64,000 nucleotides of DNA from JBQTHI01 sp052390035 (GCA_052390035.1 JBQTHI010000109.1:1-64000), one strand, 5' to 3'; counted from the stretch's first letter, positions 17,465-28,130 are shown. Made by a program: numbers and translations. The notes: a model not told the origin generated them from the sequence alone.

Positions 17465-18637
17465 ATGTCTTACCATCGAACGGTCACCCCTGGAGGAATC
17501 CTGGTCGCTTATGCCCAGCGGCACCCGATGCGGGTCGCCATCATCATCGTTGCCGGTGTGATTGCCGGCACGGCTGGCTTTCTCGTTTCCAGGGTTTTGG
17601 GCACATTCAACGCGGTGGCGATCGAGGACTTCGATCCCGGGTCTGCGGCTCAGGCGATGGGGAACCGAACCCAGGGCGACGTGCAAGGTCTGATCGACCG
17701 CAGGCTCACCCAACTCGAACGCCAGGCCCTCGATGCCGCCGCCTCCTCCGACCTGGCGACCCTCGCACTACAGGAGGAGCTGCAACAGCAGCTGTCGGAG
17801 CTACACCCCAAGACCTACAACAACCCGGCCGCCATCGGGTTGGCGTTGCCCGACGACATGTTCAATGCCTATCTGGGGGTGGGGAGCGACGAGTCCGGGG
17901 TGCGGGCCGACACGATCCTTCTTGCCCTTGCTCCCACCGATGGCGCCGCCCCGATCCTTGTTTCGATTCCGCGCGACCTGCTTGTCCAGAATCCCTGCAC
18001 CAGGGGTTGGAGCCGGATCAACTCCGGTCTCGGCGGGTGCGAGGGCTTCGCCTCGGGCACGGAGCTGATCGCGCTTATGGTCGAGGGGTATACCGGTGTT
18101 CCAGTCGATCATGTGGTGCGACTCAGTTTCGACGGCTTTGCTTCGGTGGTCACCGCCCTGGGTGGAACAACGGTGTGCACCGATTATCCGGCCAGGGATC
18201 CCCGCTCGGGCCTCGCGCTGCCCGGGGGCTGCGTCAACGCCGATGGTTATGCGACGCTCGCCTGGGTGCGATCACGGCACACCGAGCAGCTAATCGACGG
18301 TGACTGGAAGGTGGTGTCCGGGAGCGACTTCGATCGTCAGACACGCCAGCAGGACATCCTCTTCCAGCTCGCCGGGAGGATGACGTCATTCGGGTCGCTG
18401 GGCTCGCTCAGCTCGACCCTGTCCGCCGTTGCCGGGGCGGTGAGGGTTGATTCGGGCTGGTCGTTTGGTGATGCGGTGGCAACCGCCTGGCAATACCGCG
18501 GGATCACTCGTGATGGTGTCAATCGCATTTCGATCAGGGTGAAAGACATACGCACCTCCGGGGGTGCTTTGGTCCTGGCTCCTACCGTCAACTTCAACGA
18601 GCTGCTGGCCAACGTGTATCCCCCGGCGGCCGGCTGA
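17465..18637 (+). CDS. LytR-CpsA-Psr (LCP) family cell-wall protein
   Basis: The 390-residue protein has a TM helix near 24-46 and an extracytoplasmic LCP domain: YLGVGSDESGVRADTILLAL, SIPRDLLVQNP, RINSGLGGCEG, then ADGYATLAWVRSRHT with the catalytic-site arginines. LCP proteins move glycopolymers from a polyprenyl carrier onto peptidoglycan. The ATG at 17465 follows a GGGGGGAA ribosome-binding site; the frame is open further upstream but overlaps little else. The gene lies just downstream of the thioesterase and 6 bases before the ROK kinase. Confidence 0.85.
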   Translation: MSYHRTVTPGGILVAYAQRHPMRVAIIIVAGVIAGTAGFLVSRVLGTFNAVAIEDFDPGSAAQAMGNRTQGDVQGLIDRRLTQLERQALDAAASSDLATLALQEELQQQLSELHPKTYNNPAAIGLALPDDMFNAYLGVGSDESGVRADTILLALAPTDGAAPILVSIPRDLLVQNPCTRGWSRINSGLGGCEGFASGTELIALMVEGYTGVPVDHVVRLSFDGFASVVTALGGTTVCTDYPARDPRSGLALPGGCVNADGYATLAWVRSRHTEQLIDGDWKVVSGSDFDRQTRQQDILFQLAGRMTSFGSLGSLSSTLSAVAGAVRVDSGWSFGDAVATAWQYRGITRDGVNRISIRVKDIRTSGGALVLAPTVNFNELLANVYPPAAG

Positions 18638-18643
18638 TCGAGT

Positions 18644-19549
18644 GTGAATCGGATCGGGGTCGATCTCGGGGGAACGAAGATCGAAGCGATTGCCCTTTCG
18701 ACCGATGGGGAGGAGCTCGTCCGCTTACGGGTCGCCACTCCGGCCAACGATTATCAGGCGATCCTCCAGGCGATTTCTACCCTGGTCGGCGAGGTGGAAG
18801 CGGCGGCAGCACCTACCTTCCCCGCCATCGGGATCGGGACACCGGGGGCGGTGAGTCCTGCCACCGGGCTAATGAAGAACTCCAATTCCGAGGCGCTCAA
18901 CGGGCGGCCCTTTCCACCGGACCTCGAGAGCATGCTCGGGCGGCCGGTGATCTCGCGCAACGACGCCGACTGTTTCGCACTCTCCGAGGCGCGGGACGGG
19001 GCCGGGTCCGGTCGCGACACGGTCTTCGGGGTGATCATCGGCACCGGAGTGGGCGGTGGGATCGTGGTCGACGGTCGGGCGCTGTCCGGGCCCAACGCCA
19101 TCGCCGGAGAATGGGGCCACAACCCGCTGCCGTGGCCACGGGACGACGAGCGTCCGGGAGTCGAGTGCTACTGCGGTTTGCGCGGATGCATCGAGACGTT
19201 CCTTTCCGGCCCCGGATTCGCCGGCCACCATCAGAGTCGTTCGGGCCGGCGCGCCGCTCCCGAAATCGTGGCCGCCGCCCGGGCCGGGGATGTCTCCGCC
19301 CGGCGGAGCCTTGCCGACTATGCCGACCGGCTGGCCCGCAGCCTGGCCGTAGTCATCAACCTCCTCGACCCCGATGTCATCGTGCTTGGTGGCGGCATGA
19401 GCAACATCGACGAGCTCTACCGACTCGTGCCGGAGACTTGGGGGAGTTACGTCTTCAGCGACACGGTCAGGACACCCCTGGTACGAAACAAACACGGCGA
19501 CTCGAGCGGAGTAAGAGGGGCGGCCTGGTTGGTCGATCCCGTTACCTAA
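18644..19549 (+). CDS. ROK-family sugar kinase
   Basis: The 301-residue protein begins with the ATP-binding GVDLGGTKIEAIAL. It carries the ROK zinc motif ECYCGLRGCIET (near 184-195) and SRNDADCFALSEA with the catalytic Asp. The family includes glucokinase, fructokinase and N-acetylmannosamine kinase; GEWGHNPLPWP before the zinc site fits fructokinase/Mak-like members, but the sugar is not certain. The start is GTG at 18644. Confidence 0.87.
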   Translation: MNRIGVDLGGTKIEAIALSTDGEELVRLRVATPANDYQAILQAISTLVGEVEAAAAPTFPAIGIGTPGAVSPATGLMKNSNSEALNGRPFPPDLESMLGRPVISRNDADCFALSEARDGAGSGRDTVFGVIIGTGVGGGIVVDGRALSGPNAIAGEWGHNPLPWPRDDERPGVECYCGLRGCIETFLSGPGFAGHHQSRSGRRAAPEIVAAARAGDVSARRSLADYADRLARSLAVVINLLDPDVIVLGGGMSNIDELYRLVPETWGSYVFSDTVRTPLVRNKHGDSSGVRGAAWLVDPVT

Positions 19550-19583
19550 GGTTTGGGGTGGGGCTGTACCACACCGATCGCCT

Positions 19584-20858
19584 TTAGAAGCCTGGCCGAT
19601 CGGCGACGAAGTGTCCTCCTACCATCACCGAGGTGACGTCGCTGGCGGTGGCGGCGAAGACGGCGGCGGCCAGCCAGTGCTCGGGGGCGATTCCTCGCAA
19701 CCGCTCCGAGTCGAAGTTGATGGTCACGAGGTCGGCGAGGCCGCCGGGGGCGAGTACGCCACCTTCCCACCCGAGGCTCCGGTAGCCGTTGACGGTGGCG
19801 GCGCTGAGCAGCTCTTGAAGCGAGTGGTTTCCCCGGCGCAGCGTGGTAAGCCGCTGGTTGAGCTCCACCGCCCTGGTCTCCTCGAAAGGGTCGATGATGG
19901 CCTGCGAGTCGCTGCCGATCGCCAACCGCGCCCCGGTGGCAGCCAGCCTCATCGACGGACCAATGCCGTCGGCCAGATCTCGCTCGGTGGTCGGACACAA
20001 ACATACCGTGGCTTGCGCTTCGCCGAGCAGACGGATGTCATGGTCGGTGAGATGGGTGCCATGCACCGCGGTGAAGTTGGCGTCTACCAGACCGACCGAG
20101 GCGAGCAGTTCGGTGGGGGTGCAGCCGTGGACGGCCCGGCAGGCATCGTTTTCTGCCGGCTGCTCGGACACATGAGCATGGACCGGCAGCTGCCGATGCC
20201 GAGCCAGCACCGCAACTGCTTGCATCGCCTCCGGGTCGACCGCCCGCACTGAATGGACCGCCAGCGCCCGTTTGGCCTCGGTCCGCCACGACGTGAATCG
20301 ATCCACCCAGGCTTCGGCGGAGCCATCGGAGAAGCGGGTCTGGAAGGCTTCGAGCGGGAGATAGCGACCATCAAGCCCCCCATGTAGATAGACGCTGTCG
20401 ATGATGGTCAAGCGGATCCCCGTTAGGCGAGCGGCTTCGACGAGGGCTTCACCCATGGCATGCGGGTTCTCATAAGGGATGCCACCCGGACCGTGATGGA
20501 GATAATGGAATTCCCCCACCACGGTGTACCCGGCGGCCACCATCTCTGAGAAGACTCCGGCAGCCAGAACTCGATATGAGTCTGGATCGAGCGCAGCGGC
20601 GGCCTCGTACATCTTCTCCCGCCACGTCCAGAACGAGCCCGATCCTTGCTGGCTGCGGCCCCGCATCATCCGGTGGAAGGCGTGGCTGTGGGCGTTGGCA
20701 AAACCGGGCAAGGTAAGACCCCAAAGGCTGGTAGCCCCGGCGGGTGGCGACACCCCGGGAGTGACGCTCGCAATATTCTCCCCGTCGACTTCTATCAGCA
20801 CCCCCTGCTCGGCATCATCGCCGGCCAGCCACGCCTGCTCACACCACAGAGTGGTCAC
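19584..20858 (-). CDS. hutF: Formimidoylglutamate deiminase
   Basis: HutF hydrolyses N-formimino-glutamate to N-formyl-glutamate and ammonia, in the five-step histidine route. The 424-residue amidohydrolase has the metal motif NAHSHAFHR at 55-63, the HutF-typical EFHYLHH, HAHVSEQPAEN, LCPTTERDLADG and AIGSDSQA. This pattern separates it from imidazolonepropionase (HutI). It overlaps the deformylase stop by GTGA at its GTG start, so the two are coupled. The next step, removal of formate, has no hutG in view. Confidence 0.9.
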   Translation of the reverse strand: MTTLWCEQAWLAGDDAEQGVLIEVDGENIASVTPGVSPPAGATSLWGLTLPGFANAHSHAFHRMMRGRSQQGSGSFWTWREKMYEAAAALDPDSYRVLAAGVFSEMVAAGYTVVGEFHYLHHGPGGIPYENPHAMGEALVEAARLTGIRLTIIDSVYLHGGLDGRYLPLEAFQTRFSDGSAEAWVDRFTSWRTEAKRALAVHSVRAVDPEAMQAVAVLARHRQLPVHAHVSEQPAENDACRAVHGCTPTELLASVGLVDANFTAVHGTHLTDHDIRLLGEAQATVCLCPTTERDLADGIGPSMRLAATGARLAIGSDSQAIIDPFEETRAVELNQRLTTLRRGNHSLQELLSAATVNGYRSLGWEGGVLAPGGLADLVTINFDSERLRGIAPEHWLAAAVFAATASDVTSVMVGGHFVADRPGF

Positions 20859-21424
20859 GAACCGACCCGCTTGACAAAGGCTGTTATGCGGGCAACGAAA
20901 TCATCCTTGTAATGGGCTTCGTATTGCTCCCAAGTGGAGAGGGTGCGAGGGTCGGTGCGGTCGAGGATCAGGGTTCCGTCGAGATGATCGATTTCGTGCT
21001 GGAACGTGCCGGCGGTCAGGCCCCGCTTGACCTCCACGTGTTTGACACCGCTTCGGTCCCAGTAGGTCACCTCGATGTTCACATGACGCTCAAGGAGGCC
21101 CCGCAGGGGAACGGAAAGGCATCCCTCGTTGATCTCGACCATCTCGTCATCGAGAGGGACAAAAGTCGGGTTGATGGCCACCACCAGAGGAATCTGGGGT
21201 TTGTAGGGATAGCGGGGGTTGCTGGCCACCTCGATGGTGGCCATCCGCCATGACGATCCGACCTGGTTGGCGGCGATCCCTGCCCCGGCCGCGTCCCTCA
21301 TCGTGTCTATCAGGTCATCGATGAGTCGTTGCACGTCACCCGACGCCAGCCGTTCGAGAGGCACCGGAACGGTGCCAGCGCGGAGAATTGGGTGCCCCAC
21401 CGCCATGATCGGGAGCACCGCCAT
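20855..21424 (-). CDS. Peptide deformylase family protein inside the hut operon
   Basis: A 189-residue complete deformylase with all three metal-site motifs: GAGIAANQ at 47-54, EGCLS at 100-104 (Cys102) and QHEIDHLDG at 142-150. In ordinary cells the enzyme removes formyl from N-terminal methionine. Here it lies 4 bases after hutU and overlaps hutF by GTGA, and is not next to fmt or priA where def usually lies. HutF produces N-formyl-glutamate, so a role as N-formyl-glutamate deformylase in place of HutG is a reasonable inference. It could also be an ordinary or secondary def. Confidence 0.9.
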   Translation of the reverse strand: MAVLPIMAVGHPILRAGTVPVPLERLASGDVQRLIDDLIDTMRDAAGAGIAANQVGSSWRMATIEVASNPRYPYKPQIPLVVAINPTFVPLDDEMVEINEGCLSVPLRGLLERHVNIEVTYWDRSGVKHVEVKRGLTAGTFQHEIDHLDGTLILDRTDPRTLSTWEQYEAHYKDDFVARITAFVKRVGS

Positions 21425-21428
21425 CGGT

Positions 21429-23084
21429 CTAGGCGCCCTGAACCATCATCGGTATTTGCACTCCCCGTTCTGCGGCCACGGTCCGGGCCTGGGGGTATCC
21501 GGCGTCGACGTGGCGAATGACCCCCATCCCCGGGTCGCAGGTGAGGACACGCTCCAACTTTTGGGCAGCGAGATTGGAACCGTCGGCGACGGTCACCTGG
21601 CCGGCGTGGATCGAGCGTCCAATCCCCACGCCGCCGCCGTGATGGATGGAGACCCATGATGCCCCCGAAGCGGTATTGACCATGGCGTTGAGGAGTGGCC
21701 AGTCGGCGATAGCGTCTGAGCCGTCGAGCATGTCTTCGGTTTCCCGGTATGGCGACGCCACCGAGCCCGAGTCGAGATGGTCACGTCCGATGACAATGGG
21801 CGCCTTCAGGTCGCCTCGGCGGACCATGTCGTTGAAGCGGAGACCCAGGCGATGACGCTCTCCATAGCCCAACCAGCAGATGCGTGCGGGCAACCCTTGA
21901 TATGCGACTCGTTCGGAAGCCAGCTCGATCCACCGCCGGAGCGGCTCGTTGTCGGGGAACTCTTCCATGACCGCCCGGTCGGTTGCGGCGATGTCGGCGG
22001 GATCGCCGGAGAGGGCGACCCATCGGAACGGCCCCTTACCCTCGCAAAACAGCGGGCGGATGTAGGCAGGGAGGAAGCCCGGATAGTCGAACGCCCTTTC
22101 GTACCCTCCCAGCCTGGCTTCAGCCCGCAGGCTGTTTCCGTAGTCGAAAACCTCGGCACCGGCGTCCATGAAACCGACCATCGCTTCGACATGGGAGACG
22201 ATGCTGGCCCGGGCGCGTCTCACGTACCCGTCCGGATCTTCGATTTTCATTCGTTCGGCCGCCTCGGGAGAAAGGTCCACTGCGGCATAGCTGAACGGGT
22301 CGTGGGCCGACGTCTGATCGGTGAGGACATCGGCGTCGAATCCCTCCACCAGTAGGCGGGGGAGGACGTCGGCGGCGTTGCCTACCAACCCGACCGACAA
22401 CGGCCTCCTCTCGGCTTTCGCCTCCCGGCAGAGCCGCAGAGCGTGGGCATAGTCGTCGGCCTTGACGTCCAGATAGCGCGTTTCGAGCCGCCTCTGCACC
22501 CTCGCCGGATCGACCTCCACACACAGCGCCACTCCGTTGTTCATCGTGATCGCCAGAGGTTGAGCGCCTCCCATTCCGCCCAGACCGGCGGTGACGGTGA
22601 TGGTGCCTGCCAGCGTTCCGCCGAACCGTTTGTCGGCGATGGCGGCAAAACATTCATAGGTTCCCTGCAGAATCCCCTGGGTGCCGATGTAGATCCATGA
22701 CCCGGCGGTCATCTGGCCATACATGGTCAGTCCCAGATGTTCCAGACGGCGGAACTCTTCCCAGGTTGCCCACTCGGGGACCAGGTTGGAGTTGGCGATC
22801 AAAACGCGGGGTGCCCATTCGTGGGTGCGGAAGACACCCACCGGCTTACCCGACTGGACGAGCATGGTCTCGTCGTCCTCGAGGGTTCGGAGAGTCGTCA
22901 GCATGGCGTCAAGAGCCTCCCAACTGCGAGCGGCTCTACCGGTGCCTCCGTACACGACGAGGTCCTCGGGACGTTCGGCGACGTCAGGGTCGAGGTTGTT
23001 CTGCAGCATCCGGAAGGCGGCCTCCTGCGGCCAACCCCGACAGGTCAATTGGGGGCCGGTGGGTGAACGGACAAGACGAGCCAT
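21429..23084 (-). CDS. hutU: Urocanate hydratase
   Basis: HutU converts urocanate to imidazolonepropionate with tightly bound NAD+. The 551-residue product has [30 protein letters not shown] near the N-terminus, and [17 protein letters not shown] near the C-terminus, all family hallmarks. I place the start at the ATG at 23084 ([11 protein letters not shown]); ATGs at 23093 and 23102 are alternatives, and longer versions run into hutH. It is the first gene of hutU-deformylase-hutF and divergent from hutH with 66 bases between. Confidence 0.93.
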   Translation of the reverse strand: MARLVRSPTGPQLTCRGWPQEAAFRMLQNNLDPDVAERPEDLVVYGGTGRAARSWEALDAMLTTLRTLEDDETMLVQSGKPVGVFRTHEWAPRVLIANSNLVPEWATWEEFRRLEHLGLTMYGQMTAGSWIYIGTQGILQGTYECFAAIADKRFGGTLAGTITVTAGLGGMGGAQPLAITMNNGVALCVEVDPARVQRRLETRYLDVKADDYAHALRLCREAKAERRPLSVGLVGNAADVLPRLLVEGFDADVLTDQTSAHDPFSYAAVDLSPEAAERMKIEDPDGYVRRARASIVSHVEAMVGFMDAGAEVFDYGNSLRAEARLGGYERAFDYPGFLPAYIRPLFCEGKGPFRWVALSGDPADIAATDRAVMEEFPDNEPLRRWIELASERVAYQGLPARICWLGYGERHRLGLRFNDMVRRGDLKAPIVIGRDHLDSGSVASPYRETEDMLDGSDAIADWPLLNAMVNTASGASWVSIHHGGGVGIGRSIHAGQVTVADGSNLAAQKLERVLTCDPGMGVIRHVDAGYPQARTVAAERGVQIPMMVQGA

Positions 23085-23150
23085 GCCCGCCATTCTGGTC
23101 ATCCGCGGCGGCTGAGACCTGGCCGCACGTCGCTCGGTATCGTCCCTTCC

Positions 23151-24680
23151 ATGGTGCTGTTGTTGTCCGGATTCGGCGTAACGATCGAGGACGTGGTGGC
23201 GGTGGCGAGAGAAGGCGCGGTCGTCGAGATCACCGCCCAAGCCCAAGAGCGCATGGCTGCCTCTCGTCATATCGTCGACCGGTTGGTCGAGGGCGAGCCG
23301 ACCTATGGCGTTTCGACCGGCTTCGGGGCACTGGCGACGGTCTCGATCCCATCCGAGCGCCGAGCGGCGTTGCAGGTGGCGCTGGTGCGGTCTCACGCCG
23401 CGGGTATGGGCGACACAGTGGAAACCGAAGTGGTCAGGGCCATGACCTTCCTCCGGGCTCGCACACTGGGACTGGGATTCAGCGGGACACGGCCCGCAAC
23501 CGCCCAGGCGCTGGTCGACCTTCTCAACCACCACATTCACCCGCTGGTGCGCGAGTACGGATCACTCGGCGCAAGCGGTGACTTGGCTCCGCTCGCTCAC
23601 GTCGCCTTGGCACTCATTGGCGAAGGTGAGGTGGAGTGGAGCGGGTCCGTAATGCCGGCCATCGCCGCCCTGCGATCCTCCGGACTCACCCCGATCGTCC
23701 TTGCCGAGAAAGAGGGTCTGGCCCTCACCAACGGGACCGATGGCGTCCTGGCGATGCTTTGTCTTGCCGTCGCCGATGCCACGCTTCTGCTCAAGACCGC
23801 AGACGTGGTCGCCGCTCTCACTGTCGAAGCGATGCTGGCCACCGATCGCGCCTTTGCCGCCGATCTGTTGGCCCTCCGGCCTCATCCCGGGCAGGCGGCC
23901 AGTGGGGCCAACCTCCGCCGGCTGCTCAAGGGTTCACCTTTGGTGGCGAGCCACCGCTACGACGATCCCCGGGTGCAGGATGCCTACTCGATCCGCTGCA
24001 CCCCCCAGGTCCACGGCGCCGCTCGTGACACCCTCGCCCATGTTCGGATGGTGGCCGATCGCGAGCTAGCCGCGGCGATCGACAACCCCATGGTGCTTCC
24101 CGACGGCCGGGTGGAGTCGGGTGGGAACTTCCATGGAGCCCCGCTCGGTCATGCCGCCGACTTCCTTGCCATTTCGCTAACCGATGCTTCGGCGATTGCC
24201 GAAAGACGCATGGATCGGATCCTCGACCAGGCCCGTAGCCACGGACTGCCCCCGTTCTTAGCCGATGACCCCGGGGTTGACTCCGGTTTGATGATCGCCC
24301 ACTACACCGCCGCCTCGATGGTGGAGGAGAATCGGCGCCTATCCACCCCAGCCAGCATCGACTCGTATCCGACCTCGGGAATGCAGGAGGACCACGTTTC
24401 GATGGCCTGGGGGGCCGCCCGCAAACTTCGCAAGGTCATCGACAACTACGCCAGGGTGGTGGCGGTCGAGCTGGCCATAGCCGCTCGAGGGGCGGAGTTG
24501 CGGGCAGATGTGGGATTGCCGGCGCCGGCTACTCGAAGGGTGATCGAGCGCCTACGAACGGTGGTCCCGGGGCCCGGGCCCGACCGTTACTTGTCCCCCG
24601 AGTTGCGCGCCGCCGAGGAATTGGTCTCCGTGGGGGCAGTCCTCGCCGCCGCCGAGGGAGTTACTGGGCCTTTGGACTGA
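23151..24680 (+). CDS. hutH: Histidine ammonia-lyase
   Basis: HutH eliminates ammonia from histidine to give urocanate. The 509-residue protein has the MIO-forming Ala141-Ser142-Gly143 in [12 protein letters not shown] and the catalytic tyrosine in TYGVSTGFG (51-59). Length matches the family. The gene is divergent from hutU; both could share control from the 66-base gap, where I see no clear operator. Confidence 0.94.
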   Translation: MVLLLSGFGVTIEDVVAVAREGAVVEITAQAQERMAASRHIVDRLVEGEPTYGVSTGFGALATVSIPSERRAALQVALVRSHAAGMGDTVETEVVRAMTFLRARTLGLGFSGTRPATAQALVDLLNHHIHPLVREYGSLGASGDLAPLAHVALALIGEGEVEWSGSVMPAIAALRSSGLTPIVLAEKEGLALTNGTDGVLAMLCLAVADATLLLKTADVVAALTVEAMLATDRAFAADLLALRPHPGQAASGANLRRLLKGSPLVASHRYDDPRVQDAYSIRCTPQVHGAARDTLAHVRMVADRELAAAIDNPMVLPDGRVESGGNFHGAPLGHAADFLAISLTDASAIAERRMDRILDQARSHGLPPFLADDPGVDSGLMIAHYTAASMVEENRRLSTPASIDSYPTSGMQEDHVSMAWGAARKLRKVIDNYARVVAVELAIAARGAELRADVGLPAPATRRVIERLRTVVPGPGPDRYLSPELRAAEELVSVGAVLAAAEGVTGPLD

Positions 24681-24684
24681 TGGC

Positions 24685-26835
24685 TCAGGTGTTGAGCACC
24701 ACCACCGGGCAGGGGCAACCGGCCAGCACCCGCTCGACACGGGGGCCGAGGAATAGCCGTCGCGAGGCGGAACGCACCGAGGTGCCGAGAACGACGAGGT
24801 CGGCCCCGATCCGACGAGCCGTCTCCAAGATGGCCTCCTCCGGCTCCGGACCCATCCGCACCTCGAGCTCTGTCGAAACCCCGACGGCCTCACCGAGCTG
24901 GCGGATTTCGCCGGCGATCTGCTGGCCGATCTCGAGCTTGGTGGCCGGCTCGTCGGTGATCGCCCCCGATAACAGGTCGCTCCCCGAGGGAACGACGTGG
25001 ACGACGGTCACCAGCGCGTCCGACTCGGCGACGGCGAAAGCCAGTTCCGCCGCTCGGCGGCTGGCCGGGGTTCCATCGGTAGGCAGGACGATCCGCCGCG
25101 GCCTCCAATTCCGGTCGACCCCCTCGCCTCGCACCACTAATGACGGCACCGGGGCCAGGCGGACGATCTCGTCGACCACCCCGCCGAAGAGGGCCTCGGA
25201 CGTCGAGTCCATCTCGGTCGCCCCCAGCACTACCAGGTCGTAGTCGCGGTTGGCCTCGGCCAGCACTGCCGCCACCGCGCTCTTGGCCTCGATCACCCTC
25301 CGGGTCACCGCGGTGCGCGATCCGAATAGGAGCTCGACCTCGCCGAGGAAATCGTTCACCTGGGAGCGATCGGCCCTGCTGGCGACCGACATCAAGGTCA
25401 CCACCAGGCCGTGATTTGCTGCCAGCCTGCCCAACAGCGCCGCCTCGATGATCTGGGGCCCCCCGGCCGGATTGGCCCGGGGCCGCATCGGCAGCAACAC
25501 CCTTCTGATACCGGCGACCAGCGATCCCTGGACGCTTTCCTCCCGCTTGAGCCGGTCCAGTTCCTCCGCTTCCGGCTCGATACGGCGGAAAGTCGCCCGA
25601 AGGGCGAAGGGCGCCGTCAGCGAAGTCACCACTGCCATCAGTACCACCATCGAAAAGACCTCTTGGCTGAGGATCCCGAGCGATAAACCGATGGCGGCGA
25701 CGATGATGCCTACCGCCCCCCGGGCGTTGAGTCCGGCCCCATAGGCAAGTGAGGTCCAGTGATCCTGGTGGCTGAGCAGGCGGGCTCCCGCATAGGCCCC
25801 CGCCACCTTGCCAATGGTGGCCACACCGATCACGATTCCGGCCAGAGTCAACAACCTGGGGTTGGCCAGACTGGGGATGTCCACCTTCAAACCGGCCACG
25901 GCAAAGAAGATCGGGGAGAGCACCGCCAGGGTCATCCCCTCCAGCTTCTCGGCCACGTCGGGAGGAAGTCTGCGCATCTGCCCAAAGAGGATCCCGATGG
26001 CAAACGCTCCCACGACCGGCTCCAGCCGCAGCCATTGGGAAAAGGCCCCCCAAGCCAACGACAGCAGCACCACCAGAGTCAGGATCCGGTCGCGGCTGTG
26101 AAGGTGGTCCTGGACGAAGGCGATCGAGCGTGCCACGACGACCCTCCCCACCAACGCGGTGGCGACGATGAAGACGGCGACGGTGGCAAACCCCTGAAGG
26201 ATCTCGCTTGCCACGAACCCCCCGGCGGCCGCGAGGCTGGCCACGATCCCGAGCAGTGTCCAGCCAGTGATGTCATCGAGCATGGCGGCGGCGAGCACGG
26301 TTTGTCCGATGTCGCGGCGGATGAGCCGGAGGTCGATCAGCACCTTGGCCAGCACCGGTATGGCCGAGATCGACATGGCGGTGGCGAGAAACAATGCGAA
26401 CAAGCTTCGTTGACTGGGGTCGGCGAGCAGATCGGCGGGGAACACGAGACCGAGGACCAGGCCGGCAATGAAAGGGACGACCAGGCCGCCGATCGCAACC
26501 CCTACCGCCGTCCTCGCCTTACGACGGATCAGGGACAGGTCGGTTTCGAGGCCGGTGATGACCAGGAGCAACATGACTCCGATGAGAGCCACCAGCTCGA
26601 CCAGATGTCCCTGCACCGGTGTCTGCGGAATGACCCAGGCCGCCAATCCCGGGGCCAGCACCCCCAGCACCGACGGTCCCAGCAGAACCCCTGCCAGGAT
26701 CTCGCCGACGACCGATGGTTGCCCGAGGCGGAGGAACAGCTCCCCGAGCAGACGAGCAGCGGCGAGCAGCGCGACCAGCGCTACCAGAACGTGGAGGACG
26801 TCCTGGCTGGGGGCCGCCATGAATGGCGGGATCAA
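24685..26835 (-). CDS. CPA2-type cation/H+ antiporter with C-terminal stress-protein domains
   Basis: The 716-residue protein has about 12-13 TM helices in its first 400 residues (LGQPSVVGEILAGVLLGPSV; GLNARGAVGIIVAAIGL), a Na+/H+ or K+/H+ exchanger core. The C-terminal part contains two UspA-like domains, the second starting RRIVLPTDGTPASRRAAEL and ending in a nucleotide-binding GTSVRSASRRLFLG. Such fusions may sense nucleotides. The start is TTG at 26835, overlapping the purB stop as TTGA with GGAG upstream; ATG at 26820 is an alternative. Confidence 0.87.
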   Translation of the reverse strand: MIPPFMAAPSQDVLHVLVALVALLAAARLLGELFLRLGQPSVVGEILAGVLLGPSVLGVLAPGLAAWVIPQTPVQGHLVELVALIGVMLLLVITGLETDLSLIRRKARTAVGVAIGGLVVPFIAGLVLGLVFPADLLADPSQRSLFALFLATAMSISAIPVLAKVLIDLRLIRRDIGQTVLAAAMLDDITGWTLLGIVASLAAAGGFVASEILQGFATVAVFIVATALVGRVVVARSIAFVQDHLHSRDRILTLVVLLSLAWGAFSQWLRLEPVVGAFAIGILFGQMRRLPPDVAEKLEGMTLAVLSPIFFAVAGLKVDIPSLANPRLLTLAGIVIGVATIGKVAGAYAGARLLSHQDHWTSLAYGAGLNARGAVGIIVAAIGLSLGILSQEVFSMVVLMAVVTSLTAPFALRATFRRIEPEAEELDRLKREESVQGSLVAGIRRVLLPMRPRANPAGGPQIIEAALLGRLAANHGLVVTLMSVASRADRSQVNDFLGEVELLFGSRTAVTRRVIEAKSAVAAVLAEANRDYDLVVLGATEMDSTSEALFGGVVDEIVRLAPVPSLVVRGEGVDRNWRPRRIVLPTDGTPASRRAAELAFAVAESDALVTVVHVVPSGSDLLSGAITDEPATKLEIGQQIAGEIRQLGEAVGVSTELEVRMGPEPEEAILETARRIGADLVVLGTSVRSASRRLFLGPRVERVLAGCPCPVVVLNT

Positions 26836-28130
26836 ACGAGCTCCAAATCGCGCAGGCGTTCGTAAACCACGTCGCTGTTACTAAAGAAGCGTTGTGGCTC
26901 AAAACAGTTCTTCAGGTCATCCGGCGACAAGGTGACCCGGTCGTCATCAGCCAAAAGGTCGTATAGCTGGGAACCCGTATCCCAAGCTCGGAGGGCGTTC
27001 TCCTGCACGATCCGATAAGCCGTGTCACGAGCGGTCCCCACCGCCACCATCGCCAGCAACACGGCTTGGCTATAGACCAATCCGCTCGTGGCGGACAGGT
27101 TGGCCTCCATTCGCCGCCCGTCGACGACCATGCCATCGATGAGTTGGCGCATCCGTACGAGCATGTAATGCAGGGCGAGGCAGGCATCGGGGACCGCCAC
27201 CCGCTCGGCCGAGGAGTGGCTGATATCACGTTCGTGCCAGAGCGAGACATTCTCGAAGCCCACGACGGCGTATCCACGGAGCAGCCGCGCCATTCCGCAG
27301 ATTCGCTCGGCAGTGATCGGGTTGCGTTTGTGGGGCATCGCCGACGAGCCCTTCTGTCCGGGGCGAAACGGCTCTCGCACCTCCCCCACCTCGGACCGCT
27401 GCAGGTGGCGGATCTCTGTCGCCATCCGCTCCAGGCAAGCTCCGACAAGAGCAATGGTCGCCAGGAACTCGGCGTGCCGATCGCGAGCCGTCACCTGCGT
27501 CGAGGCCGGCTCGGCGATCAAGCCAAGCTGTGAACAGACGTGCTGCTCGATCGATGGTGGAGTGTGGGCGTAGGTGCCAACCGCCCCCGAGATCTTCCCC
27601 ACGGACACCGTCCGTCTCGCTTCGACCAGCCGCCGATGGCCGCGGGCAACTTCGAACGCCCATCCCGCCACCTTGAGCCCAAAGGTGGTGGGCTCGGCCC
27701 AGATCCCATGGGTGCGACCCACCATCACGGTGTCCCGATGTTCGAATGCCTTCTTCCTGACTACGGCAAACAAGTCGGCGGTCGCCGAGATGAGCAGGGT
27801 GGCCGCCTCCGCCATGATTGCCCCCGAGGCGGTGTCCAGCACATCGGACGAGGTCAGGCCGTAATGGAGCCATTCCCCATTGGGAGCGATCCGGGCCGAG
27901 AGCACATCGACAAAAGCGGCCACGTCGTGGTCGGTCAGCTTCTCCCGTTCGGCAACTTCCTCTGGGGTCGGCGTTGGCACGTCCCGGAGTACCGGCGCCA
28001 ACCCGATCGGGGCGACACCGAGTTGAGCCCATGCCTCCAGGGCGAGGGTTTCTACCTCCTTCCAGAGGTCGAGACGGTGGGATTCCGTCCACACCGCCGC
28101 CATCTCGGGAAGCGAATAACGACCGATCAC
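26832..28130 (-). CDS. purB: Adenylosuccinate lyase
   Basis: PurB cleaves SAICAR and adenylosuccinate, releasing fumarate, at two steps of purine synthesis. The 432-residue protein has GRTHGIWAEPTTFG with the catalytic histidine and the fumarase/aspartase signature GSSAMPHKRNP. The GTG at 28130 (VIGRYSLPEMAAVW) matches the family N-terminus; upstream in-frame sequence does not. The gene precedes the antiporter gene on the same strand. Confidence 0.93.
   Translation of the reverse strand: MIGRYSLPEMAAVWTESHRLDLWKEVETLALEAWAQLGVAPIGLAPVLRDVPTPTPEEVAEREKLTDHDVAAFVDVLSARIAPNGEWLHYGLTSSDVLDTASGAIMAEAATLLISATADLFAVVRKKAFEHRDTVMVGRTHGIWAEPTTFGLKVAGWAFEVARGHRRLVEARRTVSVGKISGAVGTYAHTPPSIEQHVCSQLGLIAEPASTQVTARDRHAEFLATIALVGACLERMATEIRHLQRSEVGEVREPFRPGQKGSSAMPHKRNPITAERICGMARLLRGYAVVGFENVSLWHERDISHSSAERVAVPDACLALHYMLVRMRQLIDGMVVDGRRMEANLSATSGLVYSQAVLLAMVAVGTARDTAYRIVQENALRAWDTGSQLYDLLADDDRVTLSPDDLKNCFEPQRFFSNSDVVYERLRDLELV

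Noticed and set aside
19584..20858. Imidazolonepropionase (HutI) as an alternative call
   Set aside because: The EFHYLHH, SEQPAEN and CPTTERDLADG motifs are HutF-type.
21429..23540. Longer hutU reading from 23540
   Set aside because: The extra 152 codons overlap hutH and its promoter and have no urocanase similarity.
25759..26865. Open frame of 368 codons antisense to the antiporter gene
   Set aside because: Very polar His/Gly/Gln/Arg-rich composition typical of a GC shadow; the antiporter is unambiguous.
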